Shown piece by piece: positions 1-12,577 of a stretch of DNA of 64,000 nucleotides; positions within the stretch are counted from its first letter, which is position 1, and the number at the start of each line of letters is the position of its first letter. Below the pieces are notes generated by a model. That model ran no database searches, was not told where the DNA came from, and worked only from the letters and a program-made list of their open reading frames with translations. The translations under genes and the position numbers were made by a program. The stretch lies in assembly GCA_023014485.1 (NCBI GenBank), contig JAJOZX010006167.1:62001-126000 (forward strand), read 5' to 3'. Source of the DNA: Bathynomus jamesi. Lineage: Eukaryota > Arthropoda > Malacostraca > Isopoda > Cirolanidae.

Positions 1-84
1 TGGAACGATAGTTGATTCGCTTATGAAGTTAGTTCCTCCAGTTTTTCAGCTAGTACTGGTAACAAATTAACCTTTTTCTTCTAG

Positions 85-818
85 AAGTGGATGAAGACTC
101 TATTCGCAAAATACTTACTTCGTTTTCCTGAGGCGTGTCTTCAAACTGTATCTTGAGAAAACTGGACAAGATTTCATGGAACTTGTAGAAAAGAAATGTT
201 CAGGAGATTCTAAAGCTGCGTTCAAAGCAATTTGTAAGCTTATTATTCGTTAGTTAACATTTTAAAACATCGTGTTGTACATATGTAAAGAATCTTAATG
301 AACGTTCGCAACCATTTGTGCACAGACTTTAGATTTGACGTATACATGTAAGTTTTATGCGTACTGCAGCAACTGTGCACAAAAATTTGGTGGTGCAATT
401 TTAAACTTGAACTTGATACCCTTAGATTTATCATCGAAATGCCTACAAGAATTCTTCGCTCATGCTTTACACGACGCGATGAAAGGTCTCGCCACTGATG
501 ATTGGGCTTTGATTAGGATTATTGTATCCAGATGCGAAATCGATTTAGGCACAATAAAAGAAAAATATACCGAACTCTTTGGAAAAGATTTAATAGAAGA
601 AATTAAGGTAAACTTGTGTTTTCATACTTCATCAAAGGCTATATTTTCTTTATTTAATTCTAACCTTATGCAGTGTACTCTTATACATCATAAAATGCAG
701 TAGTTGGTGAATGAAGTTAATTCAAACCATTAAGATCTGGTTTTTGTTCTTCCAGAGTGATACTTCTGAAGACTATGAGAAGGCTTTACTGAATCTACTT
801 GGCGAAAGTTCGAAGTAA
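85..818 (+). pseudogene. Annexin copy A, 3' part (repeats III-IV), broken
   Basis: Annexins are cytosolic proteins that bind phospholipid membranes in a calcium-dependent way through four ~70-residue repeats. Three exons are visible: 85-233 (repeat III), 426-607 (repeat IV) and 756-818 (C-terminal tail ending GESSK, stop TAA 816-818), all with AG acceptors and GT donors. The 5' exons lie before the window. Against copies E and G, exon 85-233 lacks 10 nt near position 121-126 (149 nt instead of 159), which shifts the frame. The repeat IV calcium loop reads GLATDD instead of GLGTDD. Exon 426-607 keeps the family length of 182 nt. The annexin identity is very secure; the pseudogene status rests on the deletion. 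Confidence 0.9.
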
Positions 819-1013
819 CACTTGGATTAACGAATAATTGTATAAATTTTGAAAACTGGAATGATTATATTTAGCACATTAATAACTTAGCTTTGTTATA
901 AATTATACAGCGAGATGTCCTTAATATATTATGACCTTAAATATGGTTTGATACTCATTTTTCCTTCGCCTTCTGTACTTCCAGGAGTGACCGTTACTCT
1001 TAGCCCTCTAGAC

Positions 1014-1350
1014 CAGTGGTTCCCAACCTTGGGTCTCCGGACCGCTGGTGGTCGGTGAGCTTTCAATATTTCGAGAGGTTCCAATAGAAATCGTACATTT
1101 ACCCACGATAAGGGCGCTTAGGCTAAAATTTAGTTTCCTTGCTCTTGGCTGGAATTATTAATACTTTTTATAATACGCTGTATTTTAATTGCATACTCAC
1201 TTATGTCCTTTATTTGATAGTGAAAAATGAGAAAACGACACTATTAGTTAATAAAAACGGTTTGTTTGGTAGACGGAATCTTTCAAAAACATGCGGTCCG
1301 TGGGAAAAAAAAAAAGAAGTCCTTTGTGGTGAAAAGGTTGGGAACCACTG
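1014..1350. mobile_element. hAT-type MITE, 337 bp
   Basis: The termini CAGTGGTTCCCAACCTT and its reverse complement flank 337 bp, and the 8-bp target duplication CTCTAGAC lies at 1006-1013 and 1351-1358. Copies E (about 34577) and G (about 55728) carry the uninterrupted CTCTAGAC site, so both ends are exact. It has no coding capacity. An 8-bp duplication with CAGTGG ends is the hAT superfamily pattern. Confidence 0.92.
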
Positions 1351-2109
1351 CTCTAGACGGTGTAGGTCCAATTTTTACAATTCAAAAAAATGTTCGGGTA
1401 CCTGGTACCACACCTTTAGGGTTGAGTATGGTTTTAATTGTTGAATGACTACTTGATCATTAAAACTCAAGGGCGAATGGAGTTTAGTCATTTCATCACC
1501 TACCCTTGCCAGAAGCGATGTTAACGCTCAGTAATGACCAAAAATGATTCCTGTTCATCTATCGTGTATATCAACAGCGCGCAGTACAAAAAGCGGGTCA
1601 TGTGTGTGTGTAACTATTGCAAGACCTTTTTAACATATTGAATCATATCCGTATGTACCGATGTATGTAAATACTGGCGTAGTTAAACATAATACTTTAT
1701 TTCCTTTAGTTATACAACCGAAATGTTCGTCTTCTATGTACGATTACGTGAAATTGTCAATGTAGACGTATACCGGAAAGATATTTTCTACAAGTAGATG
1801 TTACCTTCAGATTGATGGTGTAACTTCAAGAAAATCGAAAATTATTTTTTTTTTCACACGAATCTGCTTATTGCATATTTTGAAATATTTATTACAAACC
1901 TGTAACAACGTGTTAGGGTCAGTCAACTTGCGTTGACTTCATTCTACTTACTAGTGCTCGACAGCTATAGCCGTCAATAAGCTGTTGAAAGAATATGGGC
2001 ATTTCTGAACGTATAAAGTTCGGCAAACTGGTTCAGAGTAACGGTAAGATACCCTGGACAAATCGGGTCTTCCTCCTATCTTCCCCCTTGGATTTAATTG
2101 TCTGAAATT

Positions 2110-3239
2110 AATCTCTTCCACAGATTTTTTCGCTCTGGTCAACTCTAGTGAGGCTTACGGTCCTGATGGTTTCCTCTCATGTTCTCAAATTAATTGTGCT
2201 GACACCCTGTTTAGGCACTATAGTCTTTCATCTGGTACTCTTCGTTTCTGCTGGAAGTTCACTTAATATCCCAAAGAAAAATGGTCAATCTCAACCTCCC
2301 AGCTATCGTCTAATTCTTTATTTCTAGTTTTTTAATCTATCCCAAATAGAAAAAAAAATCTGAAGTATCTTTTACGCAATTTTCTTTCATAGTCGGTATG
2401 GTTTCGGCAAGGGACACTCTACTCGCTATTTTCTTGCGTGTATCTGACTTTTGGTCATCCTCTTTTCGAGATTTCGGTGAAATCTTTGATGTTGCTTTGG
2501 ACATGTCAAACGTTTTGATAGTGTGGCACAAATCTTTAATTTCCAAACTGATCTTTGGGTTTCTATTGTATTTGTCCCTTCATCTCTAATTTCACTTCTG
2601 GCCGATCTAGAGCTGCGGTTGTAGATGGCTAGTGTTCTAAAGCTATTAATAATGGTATTCCTCAGGGCTCTGTCCTGAGACCCACTATTTTTTTTTTACT
2701 TATGAATGCTATAAGTTTCACATCGTATCCTATCCACTCTTATGCCGATGATTTCACTCTTTATCCACCCTTTTACAGCGTCCATCGAGTCGCACCGTGC
2801 TTCGCGTACGACGGCTGTGGTACACCTGACCCCTGATTTTTTTCTCTAAGTTAGAGTAAACATTGTTGATTTCAACGCCTCAAACTGTTCTTTCATCTGT
2901 TTACTCGTCACCGTCTTCCACACGACTATATCCCGTTACGTTCAACAATACACGACTATCCTTCCTCTTAATCATCTTGGTCTCTTTCTGGTGATCTTTC
3001 CAGGAAAGATCTCTCACTTTCCGAAACCGCTAAGAGGTTGTGATGTACCGGTCCCTCAGTCTCTTCATCCGCACGAGGTTGCTGTCTCTGTACAGGGGTC
3101 TTTCCCTACCCTGTATGGAGTATGCTTCTCGTGTTGGATGGCTCAACCCACACGGCTTGACTGTGAAATTGAAGGCTTTCGTCTCAATTCCGTGCCTCCT
3201 GCTGGTTGTCTTCAATTACTGTTCGTTACAATGTTGTCT
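2110..3239 (+). mobile_element. LINE (jockey/CR1-like) reverse transcriptase remnant, copy 1
   Basis: Fragments in shifting frames match the order of a non-LTR reverse transcriptase: AYGPDGF near 2150-2170, SGTLRFCWKF near 2230-2260, DFWSSSFRDFGEIFDVALDM near 2445-2505, VWHKSLISKL near 2520-2550, and a late segment with the hallmark order of MEYAS..V..LNPHGL near 3115-3160. Stops and indels are frequent, so it is dead. The same remnant lies downstream of copies C, E and G. Borders are approximate. Confidence 0.75.
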
Positions 3240-6200
3240 CGCTCTTTCAGTGGCGGATCTAAGAATTTTGTTTAGCTGGGCGGGGGTGAGATGCGGTTCT
3301 GAACCCAGCGGCTCACCAGCCGAGTCCTCGGACAAAGCGCGAGAGTCTTCAGAAATATCTGCATCGTGAGCAGGCGCTCCCGCGCAGTCGTCAAGTTCGA
3401 AAGGTTCCATCTCCCGATCGCCAGCCGGAGGAAGATCCTTAATGGAGACTATCCTCTTTACCACCAGGGTATCTGATGTATATATAGTGAGGGTTAGTCG
3501 CGATAAGTTCCACAGGTTCTACTCGCGGGTCGTATTTAGTGTCGAATATGGTGTTTCAACAAGAAAATTCCAGAAGAAAGCAAAGATGCAAGAGCTGATC
3601 CAATTGAGGTTTGACGCGCGTATGAGAACCGCTCGTGCGGCGTTTCGTTGGTAGCGGTACATAGTAGCTACCTAATCGAGTGAAGATCATCATACAGAAC
3701 GGACTCCCAGTGCCGCACGTCGAGGCCTCTGCTTTTGCATGCAAGAACCATAGTGTTCCAAATGATCCCATTATAACGTTCGCATTACACGTTTCCTTCC
3801 GGGTGGTATTGCGTCGTGCGACAAGTAGAAATACCATGGCTTGTGAAGAATTTCATAAGTTCGAACGACATGAATTATGCACTACGATCAGTGTGTGTAT
3901 ATAAACGGTGGCATTCCGAATATAAAGAATAAGTAAGACGTCTAATTACGTCGAAGCACTCGCATCATGACACGGATATGCAAATTGAAATCGGGAGTAC
4001 TCTTCAACAACTGTCAATATATAAGGATTTGAAGAAGCAACCGAGCGGGAAAGTGGACTTTCAAAGTAGAGGTTCAACCTCCGAAACGGGGACGTAGTTT
4101 TTATTAAATGACAATCATTCGGTTTGGGGTACCGTGGTTTGCATTCGGCGCAGACTGAGCAACGTTTAATGACACTACGCACCACCTCGACCAAATAAGG
4201 AGATTCTGACCTTCACGAAATGAAACATTCGCCGAATCCGGAGATGAATCGGTGCACTATGCAGTTCGAAAGTGTGGGAGGTAGTAGCACAATGAGCGTG
4301 GGACAGTGCATCGGCTGCTAAGTTTTCACGATCTGGCCGAAAACTGATGGTGTAGGACAGTGGTCGGCGAATTTTTGGGTATTACCCCAAAATATATTTG
4401 TGTACAACGATATTACCCCCTAGACTTGAATTATTTGTTCGAAAAAAATATAACTGATAATTAACCTCGCTTATTAAATAATAAATTTTTGTGCAATTTT
4501 ATTTGTTTATTGAGCCTTCATTACCCCCGAGATTTTCATTTTTACCCCATTTGGGGTAATTTACCCCGGTTCCCCGACCCCTGGTGTAGGAGTACGCAGT
4601 TAGTTCGATTCTCCATCGAAGAATCTTTTAATACGGCCAGCTGCTTTCCTATCAAACATAAGAGACTGCGATGGTCAGTTACCAGATAGAAATTCCTAGT
4701 CGGGAAATCTTAACATTTATGAATTGATTCGACAAACGCATACGCTTTCTTCTCAACAATATGAAAGTCTTTCACTTGAGTTCAATGATCTGAAGAGAGA
4801 GGCTACAGGCTGATCGTTGTTTGAGGGTAGCACTGATAGTGCTGTCGGAGGCGTCAGTTTCCACTGTAAACGGAATGTCCTCCCTCATCACTCCAACAAC
4901 GGCGTTCGAAATATCGTCCTTCAACTGAATGGCTTCCTGCGGCTTTTGATAAAGGAAACGTAGTTTCAAACAGAGGTCTGATCTTTTGAGAATACTTGGG
5001 AATCAATTTGGCAGAGTAATCAAAAAGGCCAATAAGTCTGAAGCGTTTTGCTATCGTCAGAATCAGGATGCAATTCACCATAGGAGATGGAATAGCCCAG
5101 GAGATTAATCGAAGTTAGTGAGAATTTACACTTATCCTCGATGAAGGTCAAATTCAGGCGATCCGCAGCCTCCCAAAATCTTCGAAGATCCTCATGTTCC
5201 TCTTTTGTTGCTCCGCATACAGTTACGTCGTAAAGATATGCATACCTTTTTCTCAAATTATTCGATGATATGAATCCGACTATAACTCGATGAAATGCTG
5301 ATAGAGTAGCCGCCCACCTCAAAAGCGGTACATGGCCTTTCTGAAACATCAATACCGACTTGATAGTAGGCGTTGGAAAGATCAATAACCCTGAAGTACT
5401 TGTTCTTAACTACTTTGCTTACATCATCTTCGATACGAGGTAAAGGATACGCATTCAGCAGTGTGAAACGGTTGTTGGTCTGTGAAAAATCGACAACCAT
5501 ACGCTTCCTTCTAGACTCGCTAGACGTAACTACTTGCGCACACCAAGGAAAACTACTAGGTTTTATAATATCGTCACAAACCAGTCTCTGGATTTCACTT
5601 TGAATGAATTTTTCATCGTCCTGACTAAACCGACGACTTTTTGTAGCAATGGGCCGACAGTCATAAGTTAAATTACTAAAAAGCTTCGGAATTGAACCTC
5701 CAGTTCAGTAAGACCACAAATGTTTAGGGCTGGCTCAGTGCCTTTGAGCTTAATTTCGACCGCCTTGTGGAGGTTAAGAAACGGAAGACCTAAAATTACA
5801 TCGTTGCACAAGCCGGGAAGTACAGACAATCTGATGCTTTCGTACGTTCGATCTTTAATGGCAACTGTAGTCTCGCAACAGCCACTAACATGAGCAGACA
5901 ATTTAGAAGAGGCCATTGACGTGATAGCTATAGGATGCACTTGTAGATTAGAGAGGGCACCAAACTTTGACAGATGAAGTTTTCTGAGCTACCGGTATCA
6001 ATCAGAGCTTTAACTGAGCAGCCATTCATAAGAGCATCAACAGTGGATAGTGAAAGTTGACCAGTAACGGAGCAAGCAGATGCCAGATTGACAGGCTGCG
6101 ACCAACATGCAATAGCGGAAGACGACAATGTGGACCAACTTTCTCGCATTTACGGCACTCAGCATCTAGAGCAGGGCATGAAAAGCGAGAGTGCCGCCTC

Positions 6201-6862
6201 TGACCGCAAAAGAAGCAGGATTGACCTTTGTTGTCAGGTAAACGAACGAAGGTAGTTCTATCTGGGAATTCTTGACTAGAGCAGGACTCCAGTTCGCAAG
6301 GCACCACATCAACTCCCGCCGCTGTTACCGATACATATGGTGTATGGCAGGACTCGAACTTGTTGAATGGATTTCTAACGTTAATGTTTTGTTTTCAAGC
6401 AACCGCGTTTGGATCCTATTACATCAAATACCACGAATAAAGGAGTCCCTTACGAAAGAAGATCGATTTTCATAAACGGTTACAGATTTAAAGTTGCAAT
6501 CATTGACTAAGTGATTCAGTGCCTGAATGAATTCATTCAGTGTTTCTTCTGGTTTATGGTAACGAGTAGACAGCAGATGTTGGGCGTGAACTTCGTTTGG
6601 CGTTTTTATATAAGCGGCATCCAACAGATCGATACCTGAGTCATAAGTCGTCCGCTCCTGGATCACGTCAACAACGTTGGGGCAACTATGTAAGAAATGG
6701 ACTTCTAGTTTGTTTGGATTATGAGCTTCAATTGTAGATAAGTAGTAACGGAAGCCTCTGATCCACAACTTCCATTGTTTGCCTCTTTGAGGCGTATTCG
6801 GATGTATATCAAATTTGTTTGGCCGAATGGTTTTCTCCATTATGTATGTTGACTGAATAAAA
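3240..6862 (-). mobile_element. Ty3/gypsy retrotransposon body, copy 1 (degenerate)
   Basis: Read on the minus strand from high to low coordinates, the domains follow Ty3/gypsy order. Gag lies at 6840-6424 (starts MEKTIRPNKFDIHPN). A zinc knuckle C-x2-C-x4-H-x4-C (CFFCGQRRHSRFSC) lies near 6215. A retropepsin with LIDTGSSENFI lies near 6000. RT lies at 5500-5020 (MVVDFSQ, IDLSNAYYQVGI), RNase H near 4969-4772 (TVETDASDSTISA) and integrase at 4194-3600 (CSVCAECKP, LTVVEEYSRFQFAYPC). Frameshifts split every domain. The RT active site reads YLYD instead of YLDD. No 3' LTR is recognisable at the low-coordinate end. It is an old inactive copy, repeated at 37990-41119 and 59200-62538. Confidence 0.88.
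4358..4583. mobile_element. hAT-type MITE nested in gypsy copy 1, 226 bp
   Basis: The insertion starts CAGTGGTCGGCGAA and ends with the imperfect inverse CCCCGACCCCTG. The 8-bp target duplication GTGTAGGA lies at 4350-4357 and 4584-4591. The empty site (GGTGTAGGAGTACG) is intact in the gypsy copies near 39090 and 60287. The interior is AT-rich with TTACCCC and GGGGTAA runs and no ORF. Confidence 0.9.
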
Positions 6863-7440
6863 TGTGGAGCCACAGACTGAATGTTCATTATGAAAATCTA
6901 TAGATTAGGCTTTATTCAGTCAAACTTTAACCATTATAACTAAATCATTAAAAACATTAAATTTCAAGTACATCACACAGTATCTGAAACAAAAGAAACA
7001 ACGTTTTAATCAAAGACAATGCAGATGTAAAAATGAACAAGAAATCAATAATAGATTGAAACAGCACAACAACCAGGACAACGCGCGACGGTTGGATGTT
7101 AGAAATCAAAAGAAAATTTTAAAAAACCGCAATCACTGGTTTGTGTGAATGCTCGTCACAGCACTCGCACGAATACACGTGTGCAAGCACAATCTCGCGC
7201 ACAAACTCAGCGAAGGTCACGTAACGGACGCAGAAGACAGTCGCCCATCAAATAATCAAGTTACAACGTCCTTTAACTTCGCTGATCTAACCAAAAAATG
7301 CTACGTCGCAACTCCGCTTAGCATCAGAACAGCGAAGTTAAGTACTCGTAATTGAATGTCGTAACTCGTGTTTCATAGCCCACGTAAAGTTGTAGGTTCC
7401 CTCCCTCAATTTGACCTTCGATATTACGAAGTAGGTTAAC
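6863..7440 (-). mobile_element. LTR-like region of the gypsy element, copy 1
   Basis: The segment next to gag begins with the near-palindrome TGTGGAGCCACA at 6863. The same border occurs at 22766, 41120 and 62539, and in the C-D interval it stands without the gypsy body. On the minus strand it would be the 5' LTR, ending in CA just before the gag leader. The far border is not defined; the sequence runs into a C-rich tract and array flank near 7440. No matching second LTR is visible. Confidence 0.55.
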
Positions 7441-9415
7441 CTCACCCCCCCCCCTTCAAAAAATAAAAGGAGGTAGCCCTAAGTTTTGATGTCCTTAAAA
7501 CTGATGATTCAATAGTTTATTTGGCATTAAATGTTTTCCAAGAACAAAAGTAAACTTTTTCTCAACTCAAATGAGTTCAAATGATGGATACTTGTTTTTA
7601 GTAGTGGACCAACTGTACACTGAGGCCAGATTGCTTGTACCCTTTGTATTCAGACCAGGAGAGCCAAAATTTTCATAAGATAAAAGGCAATTATCAGTTG
7701 TTACTATACGAATAACTGTTTTCACTGTAACTATATTTTTAAGTTTCGTATATCAGACCAGGAAGTGCAACTCCTTATCATGTTAGGCTCATCATTTTGA
7801 GCAATTCTGAATCTTTCTTTGAGGAATCTCTCTAAAGTCGCTAAAGAAATTTGTTTTCCCTCAGTTACATTAAACTTTCTGGCATAAGTCCCAACACCTA
7901 CTCCTCCCACTTATACCTACCCATCTTTGCTCTTTCCAAATAAAGGTTATAGAAATTATTGAAAGTTTGGAGTCAGTGAAATTTTTCTCATGGCTTTGAT
8001 TTCCAATAAAACGTACTACATTAACGTCACACAAAGAAGGCTACACTTAAGGAAACGCCAAAAGTTTTTAAAACGGTTCAAAAACTAAAGAAATACAATG
8101 AGACAGATCATTAACTAACTAGGAAAGAAGACCCATGAGGCCATTAAAGCTATCAGATTATGATATTAAAACCTGGGGATTAAACCACTATGATGAAAAC
8201 CAGCAGCAGCCTTCCTACAGAGCTGCAAAAATGTTCCACTGTTCAAGTTAATTTATGCGCAGTCAGGCGGCATTAAGGACCACATAGAAAGGGATGTTTC
8301 AGTAAAAACTCTTCATCCGTAAAGGATTCAAACAAAGGAGATTAACTCACCACAAAATTAAACCAAAATTTATTTTATGTTCACGTTGCGTGACCATATG
8401 TGATGTTTGATAATTTTGTTCCAAAACTGAATGTCAAACTAACCCAGTATCACTAGATTGAAAAGTATTTCGTCTACCAGATAAGTAGCTTAATCATGTG
8501 AAATTATTTCTTTTTGAGTAATGAAAACTACTGAGAACACCAATGAGTGGCTCCAGTTTGGAGAAGGAATGGAGGTTTCTTTTTTTGCCAATGCCATTTG
8601 GTGTTAATGACTTTAATTTTTAATTCGTCGGACAATTTTTTAAAGATTGTGTCTCACTGACGACCAGAAAACAGTATTTTACTTCCATCTCTTTCTTTAG
8701 CCGTGAACTTATGAATAGATTCTAGACTTCCCATAATCGTGAGGGAAAGTTGCGTCCTCGTCTTTAGCTCGCTTCACACCAACGAATTAGACAAATACGA
8801 TCTTTCACTCATTTCTCGTCCAGTGATTAGTCTTAAATTTTAAATTATCAACCCTGGTTAACTTGCATCAGTATGTTAGATCACTTTGTAAATTCGAAAC
8901 TATTGGTGAACGTACTCCAAAGCATTGCTGTGTGTGTGTGTGTGTGTGTGTGTCATGAACGGCGTGCAAACTGTCCCTCAAAGGGTATTGCCAGCTAAGT
9001 AACTAATGAACAGCAGTCGACTGAAAGAGTTGGGAGTGTTGTAAATTTATGGACTTACTCCATTTGAAGGTCTGTTCATTATCTTTTCAACAATTTTTTA
9101 CCTACCACCAGTAGAAATATATTTACGCATTGGGCGAGGAGTTAAGAAAAACTGCAGCATCACTAAGGAAATCAGGACATAAGAAGTCTCCTACGAATGA
9201 AATTAAGAAAACTTGAAAAGGTGTAAAGAATGTGAGGAAGTATTATAAAGGCATTTTTATTCTAGGTGCTACATTAACTAAGGTAACAGCTGAATGGATA
9301 TATTTATTATAAATTCAAAGCGGAAACTAAATAAACGTTGCACCAAATAACGCAGTAGAGTTCTCATTCCTAGAAAATCTGGATAGATACCGAAGCCTTA
9401 GGTTTTGTGGACGTG
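7441..9415. other. Gene-free array flank upstream (in coordinates) of copy B
   Basis: I recognise no gene here. The sequence is the 3' flank of the minus-strand annexin copies and recurs at about 23390-25620, 41740-43570 and 63170-64000 with scattered indels. Its only distinct features are a TG microsatellite and a short segment at 8616-8641 that is inverted in the F flank. Confidence 0.7.
8929..8953. repeat. (TG)n microsatellite
   Basis: This is about twelve TG dinucleotides. The equivalent tract is only a few units long at 24859 and nearly absent at 43190, so it expanded in this copy. Confidence 0.95.
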
Positions 9416-9610
9416 TTACTCAGACTCGGGAACTGCGCCAAGTATATTCAGTAAGGTCTTCTCATAATCTCCAGAAATTTCACTCAGAGAGAAAAATTTC
9501 CAATCAAGTTTACATACATTCACCAACACATTTCTCGTGTTAAAAATTGTAGGACTATCATTCGGAGGCAATCTTGTATTACAATAAGTTCCACCATTTT
9601 TCCATTGGAA

Positions 9611-10412
9611 TCTATATTATAATGGAGCTAAGTGCATATATATATATATGTAACCAAAAAAATTTATAAACTTTAAAATGCATTTTCGCTGCTGTTCTTT
9701 TGTATAATGTTAAAGTAAATCCTATTGAACATTATATTGCTATAACTGTAGAAAAATGAAAACTTGAAGATAAATTTTGAGCAAGAAAATCAATAAGGAA
9801 AACTGTTCATTGGTCCTTGGAGGTCCTTGGATTTTTTTTTTAATATAATGGAAGTAAGTGCGAGATATATACAGTATGTAACAAAAACTCCAAACTCGGA
9901 AGGATTTAACTGCGGAGCTACCTCGGTTATTGAAACTGGTTAAAATACCCACGAAAGAACGCAGCCATGAAAATCTTGAGCTTCACTTTGTGTCAAGATT
10001 TGTGAAGCTTAAGATTTTCATGACAATAGTTTTACTGACCAAATAATTGAACCCCCAATTACTGTCGGCTCAAATATTTGGCCAATAAAACTACGTTATA
10101 AAAGAACGCAGTCATGAAAATCTTGAGCTTCACATTCGAGCTCATTGTATCAAGATTTGTGAAGCTTTAGATTTTCATGTCTGCGTTCTTTTCTATAGTT
10201 TTATTGACCAAATAATTGGTTCGCCAGTAATTGGAGGGCCACAGGCACCCCAATTACTGAGGCCCTAGGTGAGAGGAATAGGAGTGATATCCAGATAAAG
10301 GACTACTGATGTTCAAAATAAAATACGCCGTAGGGCCACAATTCGGTTTGGGCCGAAGGCCCAAATACCGTAGGTATAGCAAAATTGGCGCGTAGCGACG
10401 ATCTTTTGCTAG
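9611..10412 (+). mobile_element. Non-autonomous Helitron 1, 802 bp
   Basis: It starts TCTATATTATAATGG and ends GATCTTTTGCTAG, and is inserted between A and T (host ..GGAA/TATGAATAATG, uninterrupted in copies D at about 25590 and F at about 43767). There is no target duplication. TC at the 5' end, CTAG at the 3' end and an A/T insertion site are the Helitron hallmarks. A GC-rich segment sits just upstream of the CTAG end, but its hairpin is degraded. A second 5'-end-like motif (AATATAATGGAAGTAAGTGC) lies near 9842. No Rep/helicase ORF is present. It lies in the intron between the last two exons of copy B. Confidence 0.82.
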
Positions 10413-10528
10413 TATGAATAATGAACAAACGTAGCAACTTACCTTAACTTGTTCGATTAAATCTTTCTCAAAGAGTTCCATATATTTTTCTTTGATCGTT
10501 CCTAAATCTATTTCGCATCTGGATAAAA

Positions 10529-12351
10529 TCTATATTATCTATATTATAATAAGAGAGCTGTCCGTCTGTCCGTCTGTCCGTCACACTTTCAGAAATTGTG
10601 AGAAAAAAATTCAGAAATTGTATTACGGGCAAGCAATGTGAAGCTCAAGATTTTCATGACGGTGTCCCGTAGTGTAAATCCTTACGGTACAAAAGAGTTC
10701 GTCTCCGACGAATTGTATTCTAAACCTTGAACCCAAAATTCCTTTGTTCTGATATCACAGAGTGTGCATTCTTTCATGCGCGGAGAAATCCAATGTAATC
10801 CGTATAAATCCACATAAATCCCATTAATCCGTATAAATCCACATAAATCCCATTAATCCGTATAAATCCGTATAAATCCCAGTAATCCAAATCTAAATTG
10901 TTAGATGCGAGGTGCATATGAAAATATGCACATCGCATGAATTCTTCGATCCCTCCGCGTCTCTATTATTGTCAGCATCACGTGATGCAAGGCAAGCGTC
11001 TATAAACATCTCAGTTTTTATATTTTTTATTATTAAATTTTCCTAAAAAACCTGATCTATTCCCATAGAAAAGCATAATTGTGTCAACCTATAGCCCACC
11101 AGATTTCCCCTAGCTCGACCTACTCGCATACCAAATTTCAGCTCTTCCTAACCCCTATTTCTCTTTTCCAAAGAATCACGCAAAAGTGATTCTCTCGATT
11201 ATGAAATTCATTTGCGCCCTGTAAATTCCTTCCAAATCAGTTCCCTTTTGTATAGGTTCGACCCTCCTTCCAGGCCGCCCCCTGGCGCCTCTCGATCCTA
11301 CAATTATGCTTTACTATCAAAAGAAAAATGTAAATTCCGCGAAACCTATTTCGATCATGATTGGTTCGCCCCCGGAACTCTCCCAAAGTTCCATCTCCCA
11401 ATCGAGGCAGTAAATTAACGTCGCCTCCGCTTAAATTCGAATATGGAAAACTATTATAGGCGCTTGCTGTTAGGCTCCGCCCGTAAGAGGGTGACCCTTA
11501 GTTTACCTCGTCTCCGCCTACCCCGAGGTTATAAAAACCCCGAGAGCGTCGGAAACGAGGTTCTTTGCTTTCTGACAATCTTCATAATACGTAAACTCTG
11601 TGACCTAAGTCTGTAAATATTCCTGCAGTGGCACTACCCCTCCCGGTCAACTTAGCTTCCATTTGGTAATGGAACTTAACCTCAGATATATATAAAAATT
11701 GTATATTGAGCTTTAGTCAATCTGTTTAAAGTTAATTTTACTAAGTAATTTAATTTAATTTATTTAATTTCATTTAATTTAATTAAATATTATTTTTGAT
11801 ATAAAAAGAATTCTGTATTCAAAGTGAATTATTAAAAAGACTGTTAAATTGAGTTAGTCGTTTCCATTCACCGCACTAACTAAACAACCAATTGGGGTCA
11901 GTGACTTCCACACACATTGTTGACTAGGCGCGAGCGCCGAGTGCATCCACTGGTAACCCGAGAGTGACGTGTCTATTATCCTTCGGATATAATTCCGACT
12001 CCAACCAAGGGGACCAACCCTGGTATTCATTGTCCGTAGTCGTCTAAAACAAATCGAGGGCCCTTTTAGGGACGTACCCCTCGACAACGGTGTTCTTTTC
12101 TGTAGTTTAGCAATGGGGGAAGGGTGAGGGTGGGGTGGGGGTAATGGGGGATGGGTGTGGTAATGGGGAGGGGTGGGGGTACTCGGGGAGGGGGTTAGCC
12201 CCGAAATTGTATGAATGGGGGTGAGGAGGTTTAGGGAGATACCAGATTCAGAAATGTTGACACAATGTGAAGCTTAAAATTTTCACGGCTGGGTTCTTTT
12301 TTTGTAGTTTAACATGTCTAACCGTCAGCGAAGTGACGGGAACTGTACTAG
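10529..12351 (+). mobile_element. Non-autonomous Helitron 2 inside an annexin exon, 1,823 bp
   Basis: It starts TCTATATTATCTATATTAT. It ends with a perfect 6-bp hairpin CCGTCA-GCGAAG-TGACGG (12322-12339), eight bases, then CTAG (12348-12351), inserted between A and T. The flanking annexin exon rejoins to exactly 182 nt with no target duplication, as expected for a rolling-circle element. It shares a motif (GAAGCTTAAGATTTTCATG-like) with Helitron 1, so the two may be related. No Rep/helicase ORF is visible. The interior holds a promoter-like TATAAAAA block, AT-rich TTTAATT runs and a G-rich tract. Confidence 0.9.
11530..11537 (+). promoter_or_regulatory. TATA-like box inside Helitron 2
   Basis: TATAAAAA sits in a locally GC-rich setting (CGAGGT before, CCCCGAGAGCGTCGG after), unlike the surrounding AT-rich DNA. 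This resembles a core promoter or a captured LTR. No ORF follows it, so any function is speculative. Confidence 0.35.
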
Positions 12352-12577
12352 TAATCCTAATCAGAGCCCAGTTATCAGTGCCGTCTCCTTCCATCGCGTC
12401 GTGCAAAGCATTAGCGAAGAACTCTCGCCAACTTTTCGCTGCTAAATCTAAGGGCAATATTTATTATAAGGTTCCATTCATTTACAACCTGCAGCGTTGC
12501 AATTTTCGATACACAAACGTACTGTACGAGAATGATACAGTTCACACACAGGCTAGTCATCCTAAAATACTGATAGG

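Noticed and set aside
1139..1448. Open frames of 60-101 codons across the hAT MITE
   Set aside because: They run through the MITE and its flank and vanish in copies without the insertion. They are shadows.
7290..7350. 5S rRNA-like stretch (CAGCGAAGTTAAGTACTCG) in the LTR-like region
   Set aside because: Only about 16 bases resemble the 5S core, and the rest of the gene and its flanking stems are absent. Likely coincidence.
12120..12240. G-rich tract (GGGGGTAATGGGGG-type) as a G-quadruplex regulatory site
   Set aside because: It could form quadruplexes, but lies inside a non-coding Helitron with no gene to regulate. It is a compositional curiosity only.
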